Part shown: positions 1 to 5,840 of the stretch, piece by piece | How the letters are laid out: the number at the start of each line of letters is the position of its first letter | Position numbering within the stretch: position 1 is the first letter of the stretch | NCBI GenBank assembly: GCA_902806215.1 | Contig: CADCVT010000267.1 | Coordinates: 1-14,964 of the forward strand | Origin: an uncultured Solirubrobacteraceae bacterium | GTDB taxonomy: Bacteria; Actinomycetota; Thermoleophilia; Solirubrobacterales; Solirubrobacteraceae | Length of the DNA: 14,964 nucleotides | Direction: 5' to 3' | Translations under genes and position numbers: made by a program | Notes under the pieces: model-generated | What the model was told of the DNA's origin: nothing | What the model saw: the letters and a program-made list of their open reading frames with translations, nothing else | The model's database searches: none

Positions 1-84
1 CACGCCGAAGCGCCGCTTGGCGGCCGCGGCGAACGACGGCCAGTAGTCGTGCAGCGTGGAGTCGATGTCGATGGCGATCTTCAT
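1..84 (-). CDS. HAD-superfamily phosphatase / 5'-nucleotidase-like protein, N-terminal fragment
   Basis: Only the first 28 codons are present; the gene leaves the window at the left edge. The ATG at 84-82 opens MKIAIDIDSTLHDYW, which places a DxDST motif at residues 6-10. In HAD hydrolases the first aspartate of DxDxT/S is the phosphoaspartyl nucleophile and the second is the acid/base. A motif this close to the N-terminus is typical of HAD phosphatases, including the NT5C-type deoxynucleotidase group, so the start is well placed. The substrate cannot be told from 28 residues. The gene diverges from the alpha/beta hydrolase, with only 26 bp between the two start codons and no clear SD on this strand. 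Confidence 0.72.
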   Translation of the reverse strand, partial: MKIAIDIDSTLHDYWPSFAAAAKRRFGV

Positions 85-96
85 GAGGCGAGGGGG

Positions 97-102
97 TAGG
101 TT
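97..102 (+). promoter_or_regulatory. Candidate -10 element of the alpha/beta hydrolase gene
   Basis: TAGGTT fits the actinobacterial -10 pattern TANNNT and ends 8 bases before the ATG at 111, so the transcript would begin at or next to the start codon. No convincing -35 is seen at 16-18 bp. The nearest SD-like string (GAGGGGG around 90-96) is too far from the ATG, and GAGGGT at 105-110 is too close. This is inferred from position and pattern only. Confidence 0.3.
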
Positions 103-110
103 CCGAGGGT

Positions 111-1055
111 ATGAAGGACTGGACCGAGATCACGTGGCGCGACCATCTGAAGTGGGTCGACGTCGAAGGCAGGCCCGCGAACGTGCTCGACGTCGGGTCC
201 GGGCCGCCGCTCGTGTTCGTGCACGGTCTGTCGGGCTCCTGGCAGAACTGGCTGGAGAACATCCCCGCCTTCATGGACTCCCATCGCGTGATCGCGATGG
301 ACCTTCCGGGCTTCGGCGAGTCGCCGATGCCGCGCGAGAAGATCACCATCTCGGGCTACGGGCGCTGGTTGGACTCGCTCCTGGAGGCGCTCGACATCGA
401 GGCGGCGGCCGTCGTCGGGAACTCCATGGGCGGGTTCATCGCGGCGGAGACGGCGATCAAGTTCCCGCACCGCATCGAGCGGCTCGTGCTCGTCTCCGCC
501 GCGGGGCTGACCGTCGAGAAGCAGCGCAACGACGGGCTCCTGCGCGTGCTCGAGGTCACCGAGAACATCTCGCAGTTCGCGATGGCGAACTTCCTCGCCC
601 GTGCCGACGCGCTCGTCACCCGGCCGCGCGGGCGCAAGGCCTTGTTGTGGTTCGTCGCGGCGCACCCACAGGACATGGATCCGCGGCTCGCCAAGGAGCA
701 GCTCAGCGGCGCGAACAAGCCCGGCTTCGTCCCGGCGCTCGACGCGCTCACCTCGTACCCGATCCGCAACCGCCTGACCGAGATCGGCTGCCCCACGTGG
801 ATCTGCTGGGGGCCGAAGGACATGCTCGTCCCGGTCAAGGACGCGAAGGTCTTCGAGGAGCTGATCCCCGACTCGCGCCTGTCGATCTACGAGGACACCG
901 CGCACGTGCCGATGCTCGAGCGCCCCGAGCGGTTCAACCGCGACCTCGCGGCGTTCCTCGCCGAGCAGGCCGACGGCGAGGGCGAGCGCGAGGCGGACGC
1001 GGAGAGCAACCGCGCGCCCGAGCCCGCGGGAGTCGAGGCCGAAGAGGTCGCCTGA
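111..1055 (+). CDS. Alpha/beta-fold hydrolase
   Basis: This 314-residue protein has the full set of alpha/beta-hydrolase marks. The HG of the oxyanion region is at residues 38-39 (VFVHGLSGSW). The nucleophile elbow GNSMGG at 103-108 carries Ser105. The probable acid is Asp237 in GPKDM, and the catalytic histidine is His265 in DTAHVPMLE. A lid-like insertion spans roughly residues 135-215. After the core, residues 287-314 form an acidic, Ala/Glu-rich tail with no recognisable domain. There is no signal peptide or membrane segment, so it is probably cytoplasmic. The family covers esterases, haloperoxidase-like enzymes and C-C bond hydrolases (MhpC type); the sequence does not decide the substrate. 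It is a lone gene between a divergent HAD gene and convergent ilvD. Confidence 0.9.
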   Translation: MKDWTEITWRDHLKWVDVEGRPANVLDVGSGPPLVFVHGLSGSWQNWLENIPAFMDSHRVIAMDLPGFGESPMPREKITISGYGRWLDSLLEALDIEAAAVVGNSMGGFIAAETAIKFPHRIERLVLVSAAGLTVEKQRNDGLLRVLEVTENISQFAMANFLARADALVTRPRGRKALLWFVAAHPQDMDPRLAKEQLSGANKPGFVPALDALTSYPIRNRLTEIGCPTWICWGPKDMLVPVKDAKVFEELIPDSRLSIYEDTAHVPMLERPERFNRDLAAFLAEQADGEGEREADAESNRAPEPAGVEAEEVA

Positions 1056-1057
1056 GG

Positions 1058-1114
1058 CCCGCGAACGTGCGCGAGTGAGGGCCATGGCCCTCACTGCCGC
1101 ACGTTCGGCGCGGG
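1058..1114. terminator. Bidirectional hairpin terminator between convergent genes
   Basis: Positions 1074-1095 form a perfect 22-base palindrome (AGTGAGGGCC, centre AT, then its complement). Outside it, CGAACGTGC at 1062-1070 pairs with GCACGTTCG at 1099-1107, and CCCG at 1058-1061 pairs with CGGG at 1111-1114 across a small bulge. The structure fills the 60-bp gap between the stops of the hydrolase (plus) and ilvD (minus), so it can serve both transcripts. There is no T-run on either side, which is common in high-GC actinobacteria. Confidence 0.75.
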
Positions 1115-1115
1115 T

Positions 1116-2861
1116 CTACGGGCTGGCCTGGGCCGCCGGGCCCGGGATCGGCTGGGCCGTCGGGTCCGGCGTGTGCCGCGGGGCGGCCGGGTTCGTCACC
1201 GCTCCTTCGCTTGCGCTGCTCACTAGCGCGGCGTACTTCGCAAGGACCCCGGTCGCGTCGGGGTTCGGCGGCGGGGTGTACTCGGCGACGCGGCTGGCGA
1301 TCTCGTCGGCGTCGACCGAGAGGTCGAGGCGGCGGTTCTCGACGTCGATGACGATCTCGTCGCCGTCGCGGACGGCGGCGATCGGGCCGCCGTGCACCGC
1401 CTCGGGCGCGACGTGGCCGGCCATGAAGCCGTGGGTGGCGCCGCTGAAGCGCCCGTCGGTGAGCAGCGCGACGTGCTCGCCGAGGCCGGCGCCGTTGATC
1501 GCCGCGGTGACCGCGAGCATCTCGCGCATCCCGGGGCCGCCGACCGGGCCCTCGTTGCGGATCACGATCACGTCGCCCTGCTGGATCTCCGATCCGATGA
1601 CGGCGGCCATCGCAGCCTCCTCGCCGTCGAACACCCGGGCCGGGCCCTTGTGGTAGCGGCGCTCGTGGCCGGAGAGCTTGACGACGCAGCCGTCGGGAGC
1701 GAGCGATCCGCGGAGGATCTGGATGCCGCCGCTCGCCTTGATCGGGTTGTCGAGCGGTCGGACGACCTGCTGGCCGGGGGTCTCCTTGGCCTCGGCGGCG
1801 TGCTCGCCGAGCGTCTTGCCGTCGACGGTGATCGCGTCGGCGTCGACCAGGTCGCCCTCGACGAGGCGCTTGACCACGAGCGGGACGCCGCCGGCGTCGT
1901 AGAGGTCGGGCGCCGCGTACTGCCCGCCGGGGAGCAGGTCGCAGGTGAGCGGCGTGCGCTCGGAGATCGGGTCGAAGTCGTCGATCTTCAGGTCGACGCC
2001 GGCCTCGCGCGCGATCGCGAGCAGGTGGAGCACCGCGTTGGTCGACCCGCCGCTCGTGGCGACGGCGGCGATCGCGTTCTCGAGCGAGGCGCGGGTGATG
2101 ACGTCGCTCGGCCGCAGGCCGCGCTCGAGGACGTCCATGGCCAGCTTGCCGGTGTCGATGCCGACCTGGGCCTTGTTGCCGTCCTCGGCTGGGACCATGC
2201 TCGAGCCCATCGGGCTGATCCCGAGCACCTCGAACGCCATCGCCATCGTGTTCGCGGTGAACTGGCCGCCGCACGCGCCGGCGCCGGGGCTCGCGGCCTG
2301 CTCGAGCTCCTCGAGGTCCTCGTCGGAGATCTGGCCGGTGGCGTGCTTGCCGACCGCCTCGAAGACCTCCTGGATCGTCACGTCGCGCCCGCGGAAGCGG
2401 CCCTTGTGGATCGAGCCGGAGTAGAGCATCACGCCGGGGATGTCGAGGCGGGCCATCGCCATGACCGTCGCCGGGATCGTCTTGTCGCAGCCGCTGATGC
2501 AGACGATGCCGTCGAAGAGGTGGCCGCGGGCGACGAGCTCGATGCTGTCGGCGATCACCTCGCGGGAGACGAGCGACGTCTTCATGCCGCTGGTCCCCAT
2601 CGTCACGCCGTCGGAGATGGCGATCGTGTTGAGCTCCATCGGCGTGCCGCCGGCCTCGCGGATGCCCTCCTTCACCTTCGCGGCGAGCGCTCGATGGGTG
2701 AAGTTGCACGGCATGGTCTCGATCCAGCAGTGGGCGACGCCGATGATGGGCTTGGCGAGGGACTCGGCGTCGAAGCCGATGCCGTGGAGGTAGGCGCGGG
2801 CCGCCGCGCGGGCGGGACCTTCGGTCAGGGCGCGGGACCGGTGCTTGGGATCGAAGCTCAC
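1116..2861 (-). CDS. ilvD: Dihydroxy-acid dehydratase
   Basis: IlvD dehydrates 2,3-dihydroxy-isovalerate and 2,3-dihydroxy-3-methylvalerate to the 2-oxo acids that precede valine/leucine and isoleucine; it is a cytoplasmic Fe-S and Mg-dependent enzyme. The 581-residue sequence is close to the family length. The three conserved cluster cysteines are visible: Cys52 (PCNFTH), Cys125 (SGCDKTIPA) and Cys197 (GACGGQFTANTM). Lys127 is the residue carbamylated in this family, and ISDGVTMG lies at 82-89. The C-terminus has an extra Pro/Ala-rich stretch of about 25 residues after the usual end near SEGAV. The start is GTG at 2861-2859 without an SD. It is separated from the upstream unit by hairpins at 2957-3001, so it is probably its own transcription unit. 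No other ilv or leu gene is in the window. Confidence 0.96.
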   Translation of the reverse strand: MSFDPKHRSRALTEGPARAAARAYLHGIGFDAESLAKPIIGVAHCWIETMPCNFTHRALAAKVKEGIREAGGTPMELNTIAISDGVTMGTSGMKTSLVSREVIADSIELVARGHLFDGIVCISGCDKTIPATVMAMARLDIPGVMLYSGSIHKGRFRGRDVTIQEVFEAVGKHATGQISDEDLEELEQAASPGAGACGGQFTANTMAMAFEVLGISPMGSSMVPAEDGNKAQVGIDTGKLAMDVLERGLRPSDVITRASLENAIAAVATSGGSTNAVLHLLAIAREAGVDLKIDDFDPISERTPLTCDLLPGGQYAAPDLYDAGGVPLVVKRLVEGDLVDADAITVDGKTLGEHAAEAKETPGQQVVRPLDNPIKASGGIQILRGSLAPDGCVVKLSGHERRYHKGPARVFDGEEAAMAAVIGSEIQQGDVIVIRNEGPVGGPGMREMLAVTAAINGAGLGEHVALLTDGRFSGATHGFMAGHVAPEAVHGGPIAAVRDGDEIVIDVENRRLDLSVDADEIASRVAEYTPPPNPDATGVLAKYAALVSSASEGAVTNPAAPRHTPDPTAQPIPGPAAQASP

Positions 2862-2867
2862 ACCGGC

Positions 2868-2873
2868 AAAATA
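2868..2873 (-). promoter_or_regulatory. Candidate -10 element of ilvD (leaderless arrangement)
   Basis: On the minus strand TATTTT ends 6 bases before the GTG, the spacing expected if transcription starts at the G of the start codon. No SD precedes the GTG. The -35 position (about 2891-2896) reads GCGGGT, a poor match, but it lies inside the inverted repeat at 2879-2897 and so might be controlled by a bound protein. Confidence 0.4.
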
Positions 2874-2878
2874 GCCCG

Positions 2879-2897
2879 TGCGGGCATCCGACCCGCA
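2879..2897. repeat. Inverted repeat upstream of ilvD
   Basis: TGCGGG (2879-2884) and CCCGCA (2892-2897) are perfect complements around a 7-base spacer. A second, mutually exclusive pairing GCCCG/CGGGC uses 2874-2878 and 2881-2885. If ilvD is leaderless, the repeat covers the -35/spacer region and would be an operator candidate. If transcription starts further upstream, the two pairings could act as alternative RNA stems. Confidence 0.4.
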
Positions 2898-2956
2898 CTC
2901 TTGAGACGAAGATCGCCACCCGGGCTCTCTTGACCGGCGCGCCGCGCCTCCGGCGA

Positions 2957-3001
2957 GCTACCGGCGGTAGCGCGCCGATGCCCGGGACGCGGGCGGCGCG
3001 C
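2957..3001 (-). terminator. Terminator hairpins after the two-gene unknown unit
   Basis: Two stems follow the stop codon at 3018. The nearer one pairs GCGCGCC (2970-2976) with GGCGCGC (2995-3001) and, inside a 3-base bulge, GCCCG (2980-2984) with CGGGC (2990-2994). The second pairs GCTACC (2957-2962) with GGTAGC (2966-2971) around a 3-base loop. They overlap by two bases. There is no T-run. Their position between the upstream stop and ilvD suggests termination of the thiD-side transcript. Confidence 0.6.
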
Positions 3002-3017
3002 TCGATCGGCTAGCCGA

Positions 3018-3611
3018 CTAGGCGTTCAGGCTGCCGGAGGAGGTGCTGCGCCGGCGCTCGTCTCCGAGGCGGCGGCGCTCCCACTGCTTGAGGCGCCACA
3101 GGTCGCGGCGGACCTGCTTGGGGTCGACCTGCCGGCCGGGCAGGTGCATGTTCGCGTTGGCGATGAGGCGGCGCTCGTCGCCGGTCAGCGCCATCCACTT
3201 GGCGAGCACGTCGTCCGAGTCGGGCAGCCGGGCGCTGCCGTACGGGCGCGTCTCGTCCGGGAACTCGACGCAGTACTCGTTGAGCAGGATGCCGGTCTGC
3301 GGCAGGTAGGCGACGATCGGCTTGTGGGGATAGACGAGGTACGCGTACTCGACGCCCTCGCCCCCGCGGCCCCAGACCCGGATGAGCCCGAGGTCGCGGT
3401 ACATCGCCCACTCCTCCTCGTTGACGCACGACTTGAGCAGGGCGCGGGCGCGCTGCTCGGCGCGCCGGTCGCGGCCCGGGTCGTGGTCGTAGCCCGGGAC
3501 GAGCGCGCGCCCGGCCTTGTGCCGCGCCCACAGCTGCTCGAGGTGCGGCATGAAGACCTCCCACAGCAGGACGACGATGACGATCGTCGTGACGCTGAGG
3601 GCGAGCAGCAC
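3018..3611 (-). CDS. Uncharacterised membrane-anchored protein (197 residues)
   Basis: I cannot name this protein. From a GTG start at 3611-3609 (AGGA about 9 bases upstream, 11 bases past the neighbour's stop), residues 1-20 are one hydrophobic membrane segment. Residues 22-60 are charged, with many Arg/Ala. Residues 58-153 look like a compact domain: a helix (ALLKSCVNEEEWAMYRDLG), a short strand, a Tyr-rich stretch (YAYLVYPHKP), a Cys at 114 (EYCVEF), then LPDSDDVLAKW, LTGDERRLI and a closing ANAN. That spacing recalls, from memory, a widespread uncharacterised bacterial domain with LTPEQW-like and LPxxDxxLAxxxxLxxxE blocks; this is unverified. The C-terminus is basic and Arg-rich. The reading frame stays open further upstream into the neighbouring gene, but that extension is low-complexity Arg-rich shadow. 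The gene follows the 82-residue gene and is probably cotranscribed with it. Confidence 0.75.
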   Translation of the reverse strand: MLLALSVTTIVIVVLLWEVFMPHLEQLWARHKAGRALVPGYDHDPGRDRRAEQRARALLKSCVNEEEWAMYRDLGLIRVWGRGGEGVEYAYLVYPHKPIVAYLPQTGILLNEYCVEFPDETRPYGSARLPDSDDVLAKWMALTGDERRLIANANMHLPGRQVDPKQVRRDLWRLKQWERRRLGDERRRSTSSGSLNA

Positions 3612-3622
3612 CGGCGTCGGTC

Positions 3623-3871
3623 CTAGCGCCCGCCGGCGGCGCGCGGGAAGAAGATCACGCGGTCGGCGTCGCGAGGGACGTCCTCGAAGGACTTGACCAT
3701 CTGCGCCTCGCGCCTGCCGGCCTGCCCCGTGACGGGAACGGCGGCCCACATGCCGAGATCGAGCTGGGCGCGAAACGCCTCGACGAGCTCGCGCTCCTCC
3801 TCGGAGACCTCGGGATCGCCCTCGGCGATGAGGACTTCGCCGTGGCCAGGCTTCATGCGCAGGAACTTCAC
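3623..3871 (-). CDS. Uncharacterised small acidic protein (82 residues)
   Basis: I do not recognise a named family. The chosen GTG start (3871-3869) gives VKFLRMKPGHGEVLIAEGD, an acidic helix (VSEEERELVEAFRAQLD, about 22-38), GMWAAVPV (40-47), then a basic stretch GRREAQMVKSFEDVPRDAD and a closing VIFFPRAAGG. There are no membrane segments or cysteines, so it should be soluble. The frame is open further upstream, but that part is Arg-rich shadow inside thiD; an internal ATG (residue 6) is an alternative start. The start lies 7 bp after the thiD stop, and the next gene begins 11 bp after this stop, so thiD and the two unknown genes look like one unit. Confidence 0.75.
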   Translation of the reverse strand: MKFLRMKPGHGEVLIAEGDPEVSEEERELVEAFRAQLDLGMWAAVPVTGQAGRREAQMVKSFEDVPRDADRVIFFPRAAGGR

Positions 3872-3877
3872 CCCGCG

Positions 3878-3883
3878 ATTATG
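3878..3883 (-). promoter_or_regulatory. Candidate -10 element for the 82-residue gene, overlapping the thiD stop
   Basis: CATAAT on the minus strand matches 5 of 6 bases of TATAAT and ends 6 bases before the GTG at 3871. The TAA stop of thiD lies inside it. The gene may therefore have its own leaderless start as well as read-through from thiD. The overlap with a stop codon makes chance a real alternative. Confidence 0.3.
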
Positions 3884-4700
3884 GCAAAGCAGGGGCGTTG
3901 GCCGCCCGCTTCGCGAGTCCGAACACGTCAACTGGCCCCGGGCCCTCGCCAATGCCCCGCAAACCGTCAAGAACCGCCTGTGCCGCGGTGACCTTCGCGA
4001 CCCGCGCGGCCTCGACCGGATCGTCGCCGAAGGCGAGTCGCGCCGCCAGTGTGCTCGAGTGCGTGCACCCACTGCCGTGGGCGGCGCCGTCGGGGTGACG
4101 CTCGCCCGGGATCTGGGTGAGCGCCTCGCCGTCGAACAGCAGGTCGGTCGCCTCCTCGCGGTGCCCGCCGGTGACGATCGCGACCGTCGGGCCGAGGCGG
4201 TGGACCGCCCGCACGAGGTCCTCGGCCGTCGCGCCGCCGGGCAGACCGGTCAGCGCCTGCGCCTCGGGAACGTTGGGCGTGACGACGGTCGCGCGCGAGA
4301 GCAGGAGGTGCGCGAGCGCGTCCTCGGCCTCCTGCTCGAGCAGCCGGGCGCCGGACTCGGCGATCATCACCGGGTCGAGGACGACGGGCGTGCCCTCGGG
4401 AAGCTCGTCGAGCACCTCGGCGACCGCGCCGATCGTCGCGGCGTCCCCGAGCATCCCGATCTTCACGGCGTCGATGCCGAGGTCCTCGGCGACCGCGCGA
4501 ACCTGCGCCTGGATCGTCGCGGGCGGCACCGGATGCACGCCGGTGACGCCGACGGTGTTCTGCACGGTGATCGCCGTGATCGCGGTCGTCCCGTGGACGC
4601 CCGCGCGGGCGAAGGCCTTGAGGTCGGCCTGGATGCCCGCGCCTCCACCGGAATCGCTGCCGGCGATCGAGATCACCACGGGCACGGGGCGTCCTGACAT
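3879..4700 (-). CDS. thiD: Hydroxymethylpyrimidine / phosphomethylpyrimidine kinase
   Basis: ThiD phosphorylates 4-amino-5-hydroxymethyl-2-methylpyrimidine twice to give the pyrimidine diphosphate used in thiamin synthesis; it is a cytoplasmic ribokinase-fold kinase. The 273 residues match the usual length. SIAGSDSGGGAGIQADLK (11-28) is the family's N-terminal substrate-binding signature. LDPVMIAESG lies at 108-117, TPNVPEA at 141-147 and the anion-hole motif GSGCT at 209-213, with Cys212. The ATG at 4700 lies 36 bp after the dprA stop. Upstream there is no SD, but a TANNNT hexamer ends 7 bases before the ATG. No other thiamin gene is nearby. PdxK-type pyridoxal kinases are related, but the signature favours ThiD. 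Confidence 0.95.
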   Translation of the reverse strand: MSGRPVPVVISIAGSDSGGGAGIQADLKAFARAGVHGTTAITAITVQNTVGVTGVHPVPPATIQAQVRAVAEDLGIDAVKIGMLGDAATIGAVAEVLDELPEGTPVVLDPVMIAESGARLLEQEAEDALAHLLLSRATVVTPNVPEAQALTGLPGGATAEDLVRAVHRLGPTVAIVTGGHREEATDLLFDGEALTQIPGERHPDGAAHGSGCTHSSTLAARLAFGDDPVEAARVAKVTAAQAVLDGLRGIGEGPGPVDVFGLAKRAANAPALP

Positions 4701-4707
4701 GCGGCGC

Positions 4708-4713
4708 AGCCTA
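4708..4713 (-). promoter_or_regulatory. Candidate -10 element of thiD
   Basis: TAGGCT on the minus strand ends 7 bases before the thiD ATG within the 36-bp dprA-thiD gap. No good -35 is seen at normal spacing. If real, thiD has a leaderless internal start in addition to read-through from dprA. Confidence 0.25.
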
Positions 4714-4736
4714 GTGCCCTCGCTGCCGATCGGGCC

Positions 4737-5840
4737 TCACAAAGCGACGGCATAGCGCCCTCCGGGCTCGCGGCGCACGAGCCCGCGCAGCTCGAGCTCG
4801 GTCAGGCCGATCATCGCCTGCTCGGCCCGCTCGGTCGACGTCCCCGCGAGCGCGGCGACGGTGTTGCGCCCCTCGGCCACCGCGTCGAAGATGACGGCGA
4901 GGTGCGGCTCGAGCTCGACCGCGGTCGTGCGCAGCACGGGCGCCCCACCGGCGCCGTAGAGCGCGTCGAGCACGTCCTGGGCATCGCGGACGAGCACCGC
5001 GCCGTCGCGCAGCAGACCGTTCGTGCCGGCGCAGACCGAGGACGTGACCGGCCCCGGCACGGCGGCCACGTCGCGACCGAGTCGCATCGCGAGGTCGGCG
5101 GTGATGAGCGAGCCCGACCGCTCGGCCGCCTCGACGACCACGGTCAGGTCGGCGAGTCCGGCGATGATGCGGTTGCGCGCGGGGAACGACCACTTCCACG
5201 CCCGCCCGCCGGTCGGCGCCTCGCTGACGACGAGCCCCTTCTGCACGAGCGACGCGTGCAGCGCGCGTTCGCGCCGCGGGTACGGGACGTCCGCACAGCC
5301 CGCGAGGACCGCGACGCTCAGGCCGCCGGCGTCGACCGCTCCGCGCTGCGCCGCGCTGTCGATGCCGAGCGCCATCCCGCTCATCACCGGGACGCCGGCG
5401 AGCGCGAGGTCGCGGCCCAGCGCCCGCGCCACCTCCAGGCCGTCGCGGGTCGCGCGCCGCGTCCCGACGATGGCGACCGTGCGGACCTCCTCGTCGCCGA
5501 GTCGCTCCAGCCGCTCGAGCGCGCCCGCGACGTGGAGGACCGACGGCGCGTCGCGCATCTCCGCGAGCCGCCGGGGATAGAGCGGGTCGTGGACGCACAC
5601 GGGCGTCAGGCCGGCGCGCGCCGCCGCGGCGCGCGCCGGCCCGGGGTCGAAGCTCGCGTGCTCGGCGCGGATCTCCTTCGGGTCGGGCCCGCCGAGCGCC
5701 GCGATGAGGTCCTCGTCACTCAGCGCGAGCACCTCCGGGAGGCGGACCTCCTCGTGCCGGGCGATCTCGAGCCGCCCGCCGAGGCGCTGCACGAGCCACG
5801 CCTGGCGCAGGCAGCGGTCGCAGGCCAGTACGGCGGTCAT
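4737..5840 (-). CDS. dprA: DNA-processing protein DprA
   Basis: DprA (Smf) binds single-stranded DNA that enters during natural transformation and loads RecA; the gene is also conserved in bacteria not known to be competent. The 367-residue product has a Rossmann-like core at about 118-290: VGTRRAT (125-131), SGMALGIDSAAQRGA (154-168), AGCADVPYPR (180-189), FPARNRIIAGL (219-229), SGSLITADLA (242-251) and GTNGLLRDGA (272-281). A winged-helix DprA C-terminal domain follows at about 305-367. The N-terminus carries CDRC (Cys7, Cys10), a lone CxxC. The ATG at 5840 overlaps the comM stop as ATGA, with a strong SD (GGAGGAGGAG) inside the comM end, so the two are translationally coupled. The open frame upstream of this ATG is shadow inside comM. 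Confidence 0.95.
   Translation of the reverse strand: MTAVLACDRCLRQAWLVQRLGGRLEIARHEEVRLPEVLALSDEDLIAALGGPDPKEIRAEHASFDPGPARAAAARAGLTPVCVHDPLYPRRLAEMRDAPSVLHVAGALERLERLGDEEVRTVAIVGTRRATRDGLEVARALGRDLALAGVPVMSGMALGIDSAAQRGAVDAGGLSVAVLAGCADVPYPRRERALHASLVQKGLVVSEAPTGGRAWKWSFPARNRIIAGLADLTVVVEAAERSGSLITADLAMRLGRDVAAVPGPVTSSVCAGTNGLLRDGAVLVRDAQDVLDALYGAGGAPVLRTTAVELEPHLAVIFDAVAEGRNTVAALAGTSTERAEQAMIGLTELELRGLVRREPGGRYAVAL

Noticed and set aside
1392..2933. 513-codon open frame on the plus strand opposite ilvD
   Set aside because: It is the antisense of a well-matched ilvD, its product is low-complexity Arg/Ala/Asp/Val, and GC-rich DNA keeps such antisense frames open.
3612..3749. Longer start (46 extra residues) for the 197-residue membrane protein
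   Set aside because: The added residues are Arg-rich, lie almost wholly inside the end of the 82-residue gene and would bury the membrane segment; the GTG at 3611 has an AGGA upstream.
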